Positions 20,358-30,989 of a stretch of 41,539 nucleotides of DNA are shown here, piece after piece; the stretch's first letter is position 1; every line of letters starts with the position of its first letter. The notes beneath the pieces are model-generated. The model made no database searches. It saw only the letters and a program-made list of their open reading frames with translations, and was not told where the DNA came from. Where the stretch lies: contig SZWC01001213.1 in NCBI GenBank assembly GCA_023375785.1, positions 266,448 through 307,986 on the forward strand. Direction: 5' to 3'. Source of the DNA: Penium margaritaceum (lineage: Eukaryota > Streptophyta > Zygnematophyceae > Desmidiales > Peniaceae). The position numbers and the translations under genes were made by a program.

Positions 20358-21980
20358 CCTTGTTAGCTCTGCCCCTATCTTGCAGGTTGGAAACAAGAAC
20401 AACAAGGGTATGATGAGGGAGATGCGCATAGTCTCTGAAGCAACCATAAACTAAGGATGAAATAAGATTCATAAGCATGCAACATAGATAGTTGTCGCAG
20501 GCACCATTGAGGCTGCTCACTCCAAAGTATCAGATTGCCCTAAACTGGCCCAACAACTGCTTTGGATATATCTCTTTCCCCACAAAAACAAAATGAAGCA
20601 CCGCCCAAAAAAAATGGATGCAAAATCTTGAGCAAGATGTAACGTCTACGCGCATGCCCTACACTGGCATTGACTAGTGGACACAATACAGTGTTTCAAG
20701 GAAACTTCTCATGAGTCATTACTCACGTTGTCTAGCACTTCAAATGTAAGAAGAGCTAAGACTTGGCTAAGAGGATAACCATGCTCTTTGGAGCAACCAA
20801 AGCGTAGAAGGATAACAACTCACAAGTAGAAGATATGAAAAGGTTTTGTACGAGAACGTCAAGTTGCGTTGTTCAGCAAGTCATTTTCCCCTCAAGTGGC
20901 CCAAAACCATTTTTTTCGCCATTTCTCATGGAAAACGCATCCAAAATAGACACCGTTTCATCATATTCGTGCAAAATCTCAAGCAAAACAAAATGCTAGC
21001 ATACATGTCTTAGTTTGGCATCTATTGGTGAAAACACATTACAAGAACATGGAAATAGACATGGAAAACTTTCATCATAGCACACATCACAAAATCCGTC
21101 CACATTGAATGTCAAAGGCCTCAACATGATTTCTTCTTGCCTTCACACTTGTATTCATGCAATCTACAGATGTGATGCTCACTAGAAAAACAAAGCTATT
21201 GCTCATTTCATATTAATCACATGTTTATATTTTCAATATTTGTTCTGTTACACCAATTGTACCAATTCATCTTTTACGTTTTTCGCGACAAAATAGAAGA
21301 GTCGGGTGCAAAAAATTGTGAAATCAAGAATGATGCATCTTTGGTGTCTTGGTCGTTTGAGTTGAATGGCTCGTGCGATGCCATTTCGTGAGTTACTGCT
21401 TCAAGATAATGTTCTGTGAGTCTGGAAGGTTTTTAGAGTATCAATGCACATTTCTTTCATGATGTTCTGGGACGGAAAACAGAGGTGGGACTGGGTGGTT
21501 GAAATGATTAGAGCTAAAAAATCAAAACATGGATGTTTTGTGGAGATGAATTATTATAGAAATATTTCAAAGGATTCATTGTGAATTGAAGAGAATCCTT
21601 CACGTACGTTACAGAACATTGTGGGCTTCCTTGATCCGTGTCTAGACTAAATTGTTAGCTGAGAATTGTGTTGGCGTCCTGTTGTACTTTCATTCAAAAT
21701 TGGTTGATGAATCAGGCTCAGGTTGATATAAGCATTTTGACCTGCATTTCGGCATTATTTGTTTGCTGATAACTACTCGGCCTGAGGCGGCAGGATTGAC
21801 GACCATGTGCCGGATCAGAAGCAAGACCTCCTGCACAGCGCCAGATCCGTATCGTGATGTATGCCGCATACCGTATCCAGGCTGGATGAGGTAGCGGCGG
21901 GATGATGGCCCTCTAAGGGTCGATAAAGCAGCTACCGTACTAGCAGCTGGTGGCTGGGAGTGATGCTTTCTACCCAGGTT
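20358..21980. other. AT-rich intergenic sequence
   Basis: No long open frame, domain or tandem array seen. Base composition shifts here from mixed to AT-rich. Confidence 0.5.
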
Positions 21981-21987
21981 CGTGAGA

Positions 21988-22300
21988 TGACGTCATCATT
22001 GTGTTTCTGCCGGTTTCTATAATGGAAGGGCACATTTATGCGAACTGCTTGGTTTGCGACGCGCATAGACGGGAGGTGCTTGAACCAAATCGCGACGATG
22101 GCAGGTACCTGTTTCGGTAGCCAATAAACCAGGAATGTCGAATTTGGATTTTAATGTCTAGTTTATGCCTGTTTTCAAGCCGCACACATACGAGGACCTG
22201 CTATTGTTGGAAACCATTATCACATGTTCTTTTCTACCGACCGAGTAGACATCGATGCTAATCGACAGCGACCGTTGTGCCTTTTCTGCAGGCTCGACGA
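21988..22300 (+). promoter_or_regulatory. Possible promoter and spliced leader (weak)
   Basis: A palindromic bZIP-type box TGACGTCA at 21988-21995 is followed by a TATA-like CTATAATGG at 22017. About 80 bp later comes ATGGCAG joined to GTACCTG (22097-22110), a good 5' splice-site context, and a pyrimidine-rich TTTTCTGCAG near 22283-22292 that would make a 3' splice site. Joining them gives only a short frame (MAGSTKLV), so if transcribed this would be a leader. The arrangement may be chance. Confidence 0.2.
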
Positions 22301-22354
22301 AACTGGTCTGAGGCACACCCGCATTTCCTTAATTCAGCCGAATAGTACCCAAAC

Positions 22355-22687
22355 ATGACAGACTCGCGAGATACATCGCGCACGCATCGTGCGTCCATCT
22401 CGGAATTCGTGAGTCAGTGTGAGTGGCGAAAGCGGCTCACACTGGCACCCACCCTTCTCACTCTTTTCTCGCTTCTCATTGGCCAGTGTGTTGTGTGGTG
22501 CATTCTTGGTTCGCCGGATGATGTTGGCATCGATTCGTCCGGCACCGGACAGATCGATGCCAACATCNTCCGGTTTTCACGAACGATTATCCATGTTTCT
22601 TTTCGTCGTACGTCATTTTCTACGTTCACCCCCCATCACATAGACATCCGATGGGAGGGCGCTTCCAGAATAGGGTTCTCCGAGTGA
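22355..22687 (+). CDS. Hypothetical 110-codon open frame containing a palindrome
   Basis: Starts at a true ATG (MTDSRDTSRTHRASISEF) and has one hydrophobic stretch that could span a membrane (LAPTLLTLFSLLIGQCVVWC). Its centre is formed by a 60-bp perfect DNA palindrome, which argues that the frame is accidental. One undetermined base lies inside it at 22568. No family recognised. Confidence 0.15.
   Translation: MTDSRDTSRTHRASISEFVSQCEWRKRLTLAPTLLTLFSLLIGQCVVWCILGSPDDVGIDSSGTGQIDANIXRFSRTIIHVSFRRTSFSTFTPHHIDIRWEGASRIGFSE
22514..22573. repeat. 60-bp palindrome with an N in one arm
   Basis: A 21-bp arm (CCGGATGATGTTGGCATCGA plus T) at 22514-22534 is the exact reverse complement of 22553-22573 apart from the undetermined base at 22568. 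The loop contains a second palindrome, GTCCGGCACCGGAC. The strand could fold into a stem of 21 bp plus an inner stem of 6 bp. Confidence 0.95.
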
Positions 22688-22860
22688 CCAGGAGGCGGAT
22701 GGGTACTATCCAGGTACGAATCCCAGCGGGAGGCAGTCCGCGTCAGGAGGGGGGTCGAACACGGAACCTCGTGTAAATTTATCCATAATGGAAACGGGTA
22801 GGAAAATGTTTTTCGTTGCAGTTTCGGCAGAGTTAGGATCCGCCCCCTTTATCTGTGGTA

Positions 22861-22871
22861 GTCCCACATCG
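22861..22871 (+). promoter_or_regulatory. Match to plant snRNA upstream sequence element
   Basis: GTCCCACATCG matches the plant snRNA USE consensus RTCCCACATCG at all 11 positions. No clear TATA box lies at the spacing required for Pol II or Pol III snRNA genes, and no U1-U6 or U3 sequence follows. The same word also occurs in plant LTRs and short repeats, which is the likelier explanation. Confidence 0.3.
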
Positions 22872-22919
22872 CACCATCGGGGTCGTTCTTCATCATTTAC
22901 TAGCCCCATTTTCCATTTT

Positions 22920-24300
22920 TAAGTATCAATCGACCCCGATTCCTAAACTTAAGAATTCATAAGCCACTCCTTCCCTTGCCCTAGCAGTAAGTGCCCCTAA
23001 GGTTCATTCGTTCCAGTTGGATTTTCCATTCCTGATTTCATTTTTTTTCTCTCTTCTTAATGTATCTTACTTTGTGCATGCTTGGTTTTGACATAAGAAA
23101 AATCATTTGAGCTACAGAACGAGGGGTACATGGCCACCTAACCACAAATCCCACATCTATTGGGTACATCATACTTACTTTATTAACCCCTAAGTGCTAA
23201 TGGAGCTATAAAAACATCATTCATGGTATTTATAGAACGTATCTTACCCCCCAATGTATACTATGACGTGAAAATGCATTCTATGGCATTTGGAAAGCAG
23301 TTTTTTTCAAAACGGGGGATTGAATAAAAACCTTGTTCGAAAACGGGGTTGTTGAGTGTTTCCCTATTTTAGTTCATGGTAACCACTATAAGAACAGGCC
23401 CATGAGGATCTCTACATCTCTTGAAAAAGTTTCTTTCTTTCATAACATTCAACAAAAACATTTTCTAAGTAAGTAGGGTCAAAGGGTTTTCATGCTTATC
23501 TAGCTGCTAACATGAGACATCTTTGATTGTAAATTGCAATGTTAAGAAGGAGTGTGTCATTTTGTTGAACTAGAAATACCCTATATGCCTCCTGACCGGA
23601 AACAGGTAATCTCAAAAGCCATGAGTTATGAAATTAAAATCTTGTCATGTGCGGCAATTCACTATGGTTTGCTCAAGAATATCACGCTTTCCAATTTTCT
23701 TTCATAATAAAGGCACATGTTTTTTAGTGTGATCACGACATGCCATGAGGGGCATATAAGACTTCCATGTACATCCCGTAAACAAGGAGCTTTTGTGACA
23801 TCTTATTGCTATTTTTTGTGTTCATCAAATTCAGAGCTTATTTTTTTCGTGGAATAGTTGTACATCTGTTTGTCGATATTAAAAAAATTTATCGCATTTT
23901 TGACAGTATTCGAATGTCAAGCCTAACACTTTGCAGGTGAATTAGGAAACAAAAGTTTTGATCGTGGGTGTGGAATTTCAAGGGCTTAATCCATTTAATT
24001 ATTGGGGCAAGTGTTGCTAAGAAGTATTGTTACAGAACGGTGCGAAGTGTACACATACAAAGAGAGAAATAGATAAGTTAAGTAGTCAGAAACGATAGGT
24101 GCAATGACGCCTATTTTATGGGGCAAATGGAGACATGCATGGCTAATGCGTGGATTTTGGTGATTTTTTTTTGGGAACCATGGTTTTTGGGACATAACTT
24201 AGGATGCCGTGGCAGATAGTTTTCCAGAAACGGATCGTTTGGTGGATGGCTTGCGTAAGTGAGACAATTGTGGACGATAGTAACTTAGTCGTTTTGTCGA
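22920..24300. other. AT-rich intergenic sequence
   Basis: No recognisable gene. Contains A/T runs and short frames only. Confidence 0.5.
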
Positions 24301-24456
24301 TGATGTGGAGATCTTCATAGGTCTATTTTTAGTTATATATGCCGTTAAATCCAAATGCGATGGTAACATCGGCCATTGTCAGGACTCTTTCCACAGTGGT
24401 CGATGTCACTTCTTTGAAAAACTAGAAATTCTTGACAAGCCAGAAACGTGGATAAC

Positions 24457-25029
24457 CTATAATGACAATCGATGCAACGCGTTTTCGTTCAATAAATCCG
24501 GACCGATTTTCGAGTAGACCGATTGGCCTTTCCGATGGAGACGCACGATCGACGACGATCGCCAGAAAGAACGATATGAGATCGAAAATGTAGCTGGTCG
24601 ACCCATCCATCGAGTCCAAGGGTGCGGCTGGCAAACGCCGAAACATGTAGTTCGGCGAGAGTTTCCGTGGCGCGAATAGATAGCCGAAACGCGTTTCTGG
24701 AATATCGATAATCGCTCGTGTTTGGCACCTCTTTCACGTTTTAAACGAAGATTGAACCAGCGGCCGAGGCTGTGAGCCCAACTCTCCCTGAAAAACGGGG
24801 AAAAAGAAAACCAAGGAAAATGGAATATTGATACCTCAACGACGGATCTCGACGAACAACCACTGGAAGATGGCGGGCAATCTCCTATTTCGCCAGAAAA
24901 AGTTGCTGGCAACGTATTCCGGCGTTTGCCAGCCGCACCCCAAAACGTGATGTCAGACAGGAACTCAAATAATTTGTCTAGTTTGATCCAAGCCGTTGAC
25001 TTTCTACATATGGGTTGAAAGGAGAGCAC
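24457..25029 (-). other. Open stretch of 190 codons inside a fold-back region, identity unknown
   Basis: A minus-strand frame without stops, rich in Ser, Arg and Phe, with no recognised motif. It spans both arms of the 21-bp inverted repeat at 24620 and 24920, and other frames of the same DNA are also partly open. It is less AT-rich than its surroundings. It may be a fragment of a DNA transposon or chance; function not assignable. Confidence 0.15.
24620..24940. repeat. Inverted repeat, 21-bp perfect arms, about 280-bp loop
   Basis: 24620-24640 (GGGTGCGGCTGGCAAACGCC plus G) is the exact reverse complement of 24920-24940. Weak inverted similarity continues inward from the arms (GCCGAAACATG against GCCGGAATACG). 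Compatible with a small fold-back or decayed inverted-repeat element. Confidence 0.85.
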
Positions 25030-26800
25030 GACACTGTTGTCTGAATGCTAAGAGCAATGCGGACTTTGGACCCCGTTCTGTCATTGAATGAATGCCACAT
25101 TAATTCATGCATGAGTTCTCTACAAGATATTTGTTTTCCCTTGGCGGACAATAATTTCCTGGACATCTGCCGTCAGCTATGGCGCATATCAATCGTGACG
25201 AAGTTGTTTCGGGAAATCGATCTCCGTGTCAGCTTCGAACATTTTTTCACCCGCATCGCTCGTAGATGGATGTCAATGGACGTGACGTCGGGTTAGCGGA
25301 TACCCGGAGGTAGCACCGTCGACGTTTTACAATTTCCGATGAAGGACCAGACACAGTCGGCATTCAAGGCCGCATGTGCTCGGATGGAATAGTCCTCTGT
25401 ACTCGACACTCGCGCTCCAAAAGGAGACTACACCGGACAAACAAGTGGCCCGGACGATTCAACTAGGTGCTTAGAAAGGGCTGTCTCAAACACTTCGAGA
25501 GGATTCCTCGAGCAACTCTAGCTGACATCAGAGGTGATGGACGAGGTTGCGTCCCCTCATCACCGCTTTTCAGCCACTGCCTTCGTTTCTTCCATCATCG
25601 TTGCCACTGGCTCGGGATTCCTGGCAACGATTGACGAGATCCCTTCGGTCGAGGTAGTCCCCGTCCAAGTACCTGCGTGGTCAGTCTTTGAGTCGGGGTT
25701 CGAGGCTGGTTGGGCGTGAACAACTTTCTAAACCAACCTCCTCCTCGAAATTGTGTCAGCATCACATTTTCACTTCATGCTGCTTTGGGAGTGCGCTACG
25801 GAAGCTAGTTTGCAGGGGAAACAAATAACCCATCAATGGCCAAACCCAATGAATCTCCACGTTTTCCAACGATTAACGTCGCTTCTTCGACATTACATGG
25901 AAACGAATATGTTTTGAAGAGGGGGATGTACTAGGAACTTACTCACGCCCATCTGGCCTCGCACGGGGTGAACAATCGTGTCGCACTCTTCAACGTCAGC
26001 AGACACTAATGGGGCTTTACTCAAAGAACGCCGTCCGCAGCTCAGACCTAACGAAGCACTCTTCACTCCATAACAGGAAGTAAAAACCGATGTAAGAAAA
26101 ACCAGAGGTTTTACAAAGGTCTAACCCGTTCAAATAATGGACCAAACAACATCAAAACGTCAATCTGAGTTGGGAAACTTCTGTCAACTTTCCAAATTAA
26201 TCATTTCATCATCTATATTATCTTTACTCATGTTATCAGCTTGTTCTGATAATGAACATGTGAAAAAGATAACAAGAAAGATTAAAATGTGCACATATGT
26301 CTCAAAAACCTTATAAGTAAAACAAAAAAGGTTCATTCATGTGGAAAAAATTCAAGTTTTTATGAAAAAACAATTCCAACATAAAGCATGATACATATAC
26401 TGAAGCAAATTCCCATTCATAGGTTTCAAGGCCTTGTGTGGGTTTGGGACGCAACCCCCTTTTTGGCCATGAAGTCACCGCACATTAGTACACGTACGTC
26501 AATAATGCCTGAATTATCCATCAATTTGTTGACTTATGTCTCAATGGTTTTCAATAAAACCCCATTTCTTTCTTGTGACAACGTAGACTTGCCACGTGGG
26601 CGAGATACCTAGTCATTTTCACTCCATTGATGTCCCAAAACATCTTTGATCACATACTCCGTGCCCCTCTACCCTTGAATTGGGGGTGGGGAGCAACATC
26701 TCTGCTAAAGAAGCTGTGATTCGAGCCCCAATAGGGCTTCAACTTAATTACATAGGCAACTCATTTAGTTGTGATGATATCGGGGAGGAACACTCTAGCA
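25030..26800. other. Unrecognised sequence; may contain the 3' end of the second Ty3 element
   Basis: A purine tract GAAGAGGGGGATG near 25916 and one near 26680 (GGGGGTGGGGAG) lie at the downstream side of the decayed Ty3 remnant, but strand and neighbours do not allow a clear polypurine/LTR call. A small inverted repeat (ATCGTTGCCA / TGGCAACGAT) lies at about 25597-25633. No genes. Confidence 0.3.
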
Positions 26801-26819
26801 TCAATTAAGGTTTTTGTTT

Positions 26820-28030
26820 TTTCAATCTTAAATTATCCCAACCATGATATATCTAAGTTTAAAGAATCTATTCAAGGTAGATTGATTTTTGCCAAGCAGA
26901 ACATAGACGAGGTTACCAATGTTCATGATTTTGTCGCTTTAGTGTAAGTTTGTTGCTACTTTATAGCAATATCCATTTTTCTTATGGTCTATCGTGTTTC
27001 TTTCTAAACATTTGTGGTTATGAATGCCAACCATGGGAACAATGATTAAGCCTAAGAGGTTAACTAATGTGGCGGGAAGTTTTGTAGAGACCACTTCAAC
27101 GAAGCTTATCTGGTTAAGGTGGACGTGGATCATTTTTATGCCAATTTGTTACCAGTTTATTCCTTTTTAGCTATGCAATATTGGCAGTTATGTAACGCAT
27201 AATGAACTCCATGGGGCTCACATAAATTTTGATGAACTTGTGTGAGCATTAGATCACTCCAATCGATTTGCACTTTGATTTGAGGGTAGAATGCAATTGA
27301 TGTTTTGATCCCACTTGCGTAACGTGTCTTTGGTTAACACACACTTGGTGAGTGTAGGAGTGAATTCTGTCACTAATGATGGCGCATGAATATCTATGTA
27401 GTCACGGAATCTGGTGTTAAAGCAATCAAGTCATTTTATCAATGATGATAATGATGTTCATTATCATAATGAAATGGTATTTCATTAGAAAATACTTCCA
27501 CAACCACGAGCATTATGTCATATCCTTCTAAAGTGGTGGATCATTCTTCTACAGAGTCCATGCTAACGCGAACACACAACCATGTCAAGATACCGATAGG
27601 GTGGATTACTTTGGTAAGAATCATATAATGGGATTTTTCCAGATGATAAGTATCCTTAGAATTGTAGGGTGCTACGATGTTTCTCTACATGGGATCACAT
27701 GAATAGTTTATAACTTGCTTCATGTGTTTCTTGTCCTTATCAAAGTGTAAACATTGATTTGTGTCATAGCACTCCTCTCACAAATCTATTCTTAGTTCCT
27801 TGTTTGGTGGTGAAAAACTTAAGTGAGTAAATCTGTCTCACTTGTCCAGGTATTTGAAAAAAACTTGGTCTTGTCCTTGATGCAAAGCTTCTCCTCACCT
27901 TCTATAGAAAACCTAGGAAGCTACGGATTTTTCTCTATGATTAGGGTGTTGATTTTGGCTCCTGAATATGATCTGCAAGGAAAAGCATTATTTGCAATGA
28001 TCTTTATATCTCAAAACTTGAGGTCGTAGT
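26820..28030 (-). pseudogene. pol: Integrase region of the second Ty3 remnant
   Basis: About 28030-27830 gives FSIEGEEKLCIKDKTK, similar in pattern to the segment before the integrase zinc finger. About 27590-27490 gives VSMDSVEE, stop, STTLEGYDIMLVVVEVF, the start of the catalytic core, in which the first catalytic Asp of VVVD is Glu. 27133-26939 reads VNLLGLIIVPMVGIHNHKCL, and about 26930-26830 gives MNIGNLVYVLLGKNQSTLNR. Highly decayed. Confidence 0.65.
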
Positions 28031-28399
28031 CAAAGTTTCACACAAGGAACTCCATTTGTTAAGTGTGTGAACTTCCCAATTTCAACTAAATCTTAGGATG
28101 TTTTAGGGCTCAATTGATGGTGTGGAAGATTCACATGTAGTATTCTATGTATGAATGACACGTCTTGAATGCAAATGTAGTTACTTACATTTCTTTCTTA
28201 TGTACCACGTACTTGAGATCCAATGCAGATAGCTTTCACAACATATTCAGCGTCGATTGTTCTCCACTAAAACTATCTTTAAGGATTACGGTTGCGATCA
28301 ATCAATTCATGACAAGAGCAGATGGCCATGGTACAATTCACATTGACATCTCATGGTTGTAAGGCTTATGCCAGAGTCAATGCGTTCTGTTTTACTTTC

Positions 28400-29121
28400 A
28401 ACGCTCAATCATTTTTTGACTTATCTTTAAGAGAGGTGATGTCACTTAAGTGTAGTCCTTTAGGAATTGACTATTGTTTTCAAGAAGCTTTCACATGAAT
28501 GGAATTCCAAAACATAACTCAATGTTGGTGAACTAGTGGGCAGTTCAAAAGCTTGTTTGTGAATGCTGATTTCTACTTCTTTAATGATGTGGCCTTGAAA
28601 CATAATCAAATGGTGAGCAAGGTTGAGTTTCAGCATCATTTCTCCTCCAACATTAAAACTCTTTGGATATATTAATATTCTCCTCCTAGGTAAAATTTTA
28701 AATCACAGTTATGTCACTATACACAAAACCAAAGTCATCAACGTACTGAATGAAAAACTTACTCAAGATTTCCATGAGACTCATGCTACGATTCCAAATG
28801 GCATAAAAGCAAAATTGATGTGAATTTACCTCGTACACATGCCACTCCTCTACATATTCTCTTCTTGTTTGATGATTTCCAAACAACCGCTACGTTGTTT
28901 CACTGTGGTGAAGACTTTCATCGACAAAGTTGGTTAAAATGTTCATCTTCATGCAAGAAAGGATGTATGTCTTTCACTATAATAATGTGGAATGTTGAAA
29001 AACCCATGCATGTGCACATCATGACCATCTCTTCTAATTCCCTTTTGATTTTTGTCAACTCATGGTCACTCATACAATGCATCCTCTTCAATTTTGTTCT
29101 TTCAACTGATTTCAAGTCCAT
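28400..29121 (-). pseudogene. pol: Reverse transcriptase of the second Ty3 remnant
   Basis: 29121-28918 reads MSDHELTKIKRELEEM and matches the conserved start of Ty3 RT (helix before the RPS...WGAP segment). After a frame change 28886-28698 reads EEWHVYEVNSHQFCFYAIWN, then SMSLMEILSKFFIQYVDDFGFVYSD. The YVDD catalytic box (28745-28734) and the preceding MSLMN-like segment are clear. Surrounding stops show it is not expressed as protein. Confidence 0.78.
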
Positions 29122-29129
29122 ATGGTAAT

Positions 29130-29640
29130 CATAAGGTCATCAATGTCTTTTGCCTAGGTAACGTATGATGATTCATGGTTAATCATCCCATTTTAATACA
29201 CTACCATGAGTTTATTGAACAATTGTAGTATCATTACTTCCTGGATTTTCACTTCGGTGAATATTCTAAAAGGACAATTTGTTCATTTTTCAACAAAGTG
29301 GCAGTATGTTCAAAATACTTCTAAATAGTTTTGTTGTAAAATCTTTTGTAAGGTCATGAAGAACCTCATTCTACAAGTTATCTTTACACTTGCCAGTTAA
29401 TGTCTCATCACCTTTAACTTGGGTAGATTTTCTTGCTCTATTCTTATTCTTATTCATTCATTGGTATTGGTTATGATATCTTTGTTCAAAATGACTCAGA
29501 TGGACGTTCCTCAATATTTCAGTCATGACATGGAGCCCCCCTTTCTTAATTGTTTTTGTGTATATGGTTGGTGTCTTGGGGTGTTTAACTAATAAAAAGA
29601 AAAAACACATACATGCGACTTCAATTATTTATCTCCACAT
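29130..29640. other. AT-rich sequence upstream of the second Ty3 RT
   Basis: Expected position of protease and gag end for the second Ty3 element (minus strand), but no DTG/DSG motif or knuckle was seen. Confidence 0.3.
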
Positions 29641-29689
29641 ATTACACAAGTGCTTTAAGTTCCCAATGTTGCAGTGCACTCTCCAATAC

Positions 29690-30200
29690 ACCTTCTAATG
29701 TAATCAAAACTTTGGCAGAGGGGCGGGCATTGAGCCCCTCCTCCCAAATCCTTATACTATATTAGACGGCTGATAAGGATGTCAAGTAGGGACACGAAGA
29801 AATCATACACTTATCTATCTTTCACAAGTTATCTCTGAAATATGTACAAGTTTATGAACATAAGAAATTTCCAATACACTCCCCTAGACAACCCTCCAAT
29901 ACACTCACGACTTGGGGACTAGGGGGGATGTTCGGCACCTTCCTCAAACCACCAAACTGTATAGGGTGAGTGCAGTTCTATGTGTAGCTTGTACACAAAG
30001 ATAAACAATAGCTGTGCAAAATCAATACCTTTGTATTTGTAGACCACACAATTGCATGAAAGTGACGAACCCCATATACACTCTCTACTACACCCCTTTG
30101 TAAACTCAAGACTTGAAAAGGGAGGAGGTTAAGTCGCCTTCCCCCAAACATCCTAGGTGTACTAGGGGAGCATATAGGGATGTATAGCTTGTAAAAAACG
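29690..30200 (+). repeat. Diverged tandem repeat, about 200-bp unit
   Basis: TGTGTAGCTTGTA at 29981 and TGTATAGCTTGTA at 30181 lie exactly 200 bp apart. CTCCAATACAC-type and ACTCACGACTTGG / ACTCAAGACTTG blocks repeat at about 202 bp. A third, weaker copy starts near 29690. Confidence 0.7.
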
Positions 30201-30399
30201 TGGGTATCTTGCACACCGGTAGTCAATCAAAGAAGGGCAAATTGAAAAAACAAAACGTAGGTGCTCATATGCCCAATGAGGGCGTACGTTTTTGTTCCAT
30301 AGTTACTCATGAAAAATCCAAAGTTGGTAAGATGAGGATTAGAGAAAAATTTCTACAAATCTTTGATTCATACGAAAATCTAATCATCTAATCCTTGTT

Positions 30400-30740
30400 G
30401 AAACTATAGTTTCGAGTTGATTGAGAAAGTGTAATGATAAGATTCTAGTCTTAAAACAAAATGGTGTCGAAAGGATGCACTTGTAAGAGTGAAAGCCACA
30501 CCCTTCAATAGAAAGCTTTCACAAGCCAAAAACTCTTGGCAAAAACACTTTCTTCCATGATCAAAACTGCCCCCGCAAGCTTGTCAAACCTAGTGAGCAA
30601 GATGGCAGGCAAAGGCCCAACTTGCCCGACAACCTCCCTCCCATGAGCTTGATTATCTTGCAAAGCTCACTTCCATTGGTCCAAAGGGATAGCCTCCAGT
30701 CCAAGGGGGTCTGTTGTCCCCACTCTCTGAGGGATATGAG
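30400..30740. other. No gene seen
   Basis: Mixed sequence leading into the purine/pyrimidine modules. A short plus frame (30622-30810) runs into the C-rich modules and has no motif. Confidence 0.4.
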
Positions 30741-30966
30741 CGACCAAATGAGGGGAGGGAAAATGCCCCCCCCTCCCCACTTCCCCCACTTTATTGTTGT
30801 AGGCCAATAGCCTAATGGGGAGTAGAGGGGGCGTTCTCCTATCCCCTCCCTCTCACTCTAGCCGATTTCTAAGGAGGAGGATAGGGAGAGACACCCTTTT
30901 CCCCCCTTAAGTAAGCTGACAGCCAAGGGGGAAGAAAAGGGAGCACTCTCCCTCTCCCCCCTCCAT
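30740..30966. repeat. Four purine-then-pyrimidine modules, 55-65 bp period
   Basis: Modules start near 30751, 30816, 30871 and 30926. Each has 15-18 purine-rich bases (for example AGGGGAGGGAAAA, AAGGAGGAGGATAGGGAGAG) followed by a pyrimidine-rich run (for example CTCCCTCTCCCCC), so each can pair back on itself. An AGCC(A/G)A-type word precedes each. Confidence 0.75.
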
Positions 30967-30989
30967 CTCTCGCGTGTTTGTTATGTACC

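Larger units (their letters stand above)
26820..29121 (-). mobile_element. Second Ty3/gypsy remnant, RT to integrase, heavily decayed
   Basis: AT-rich, minus-strand remnant distinct from the first element. Read from 29121: RT N-terminus (MSDHELTKIKRELEEM), RT palm with an intact YVDD, linker and zinc region (about 28030-27830), integrase core start (STTLEGYDIMLVVVE, about 27560) and integrase C-terminal region (MNIGNLVYVLLGKNQSTLNR, about 26930). The order and spacing fit Ty3 pol. Many stops and frameshifts. No LTR could be joined to it with confidence, and it is much more AT-biased than the first element. Confidence 0.75.

Noticed and set aside
29690..30966. CRISPR-like array
   Set aside because: Repeat units are diverged, differ in spacing and lack identical short repeats with unique spacers; the context is eukaryotic.
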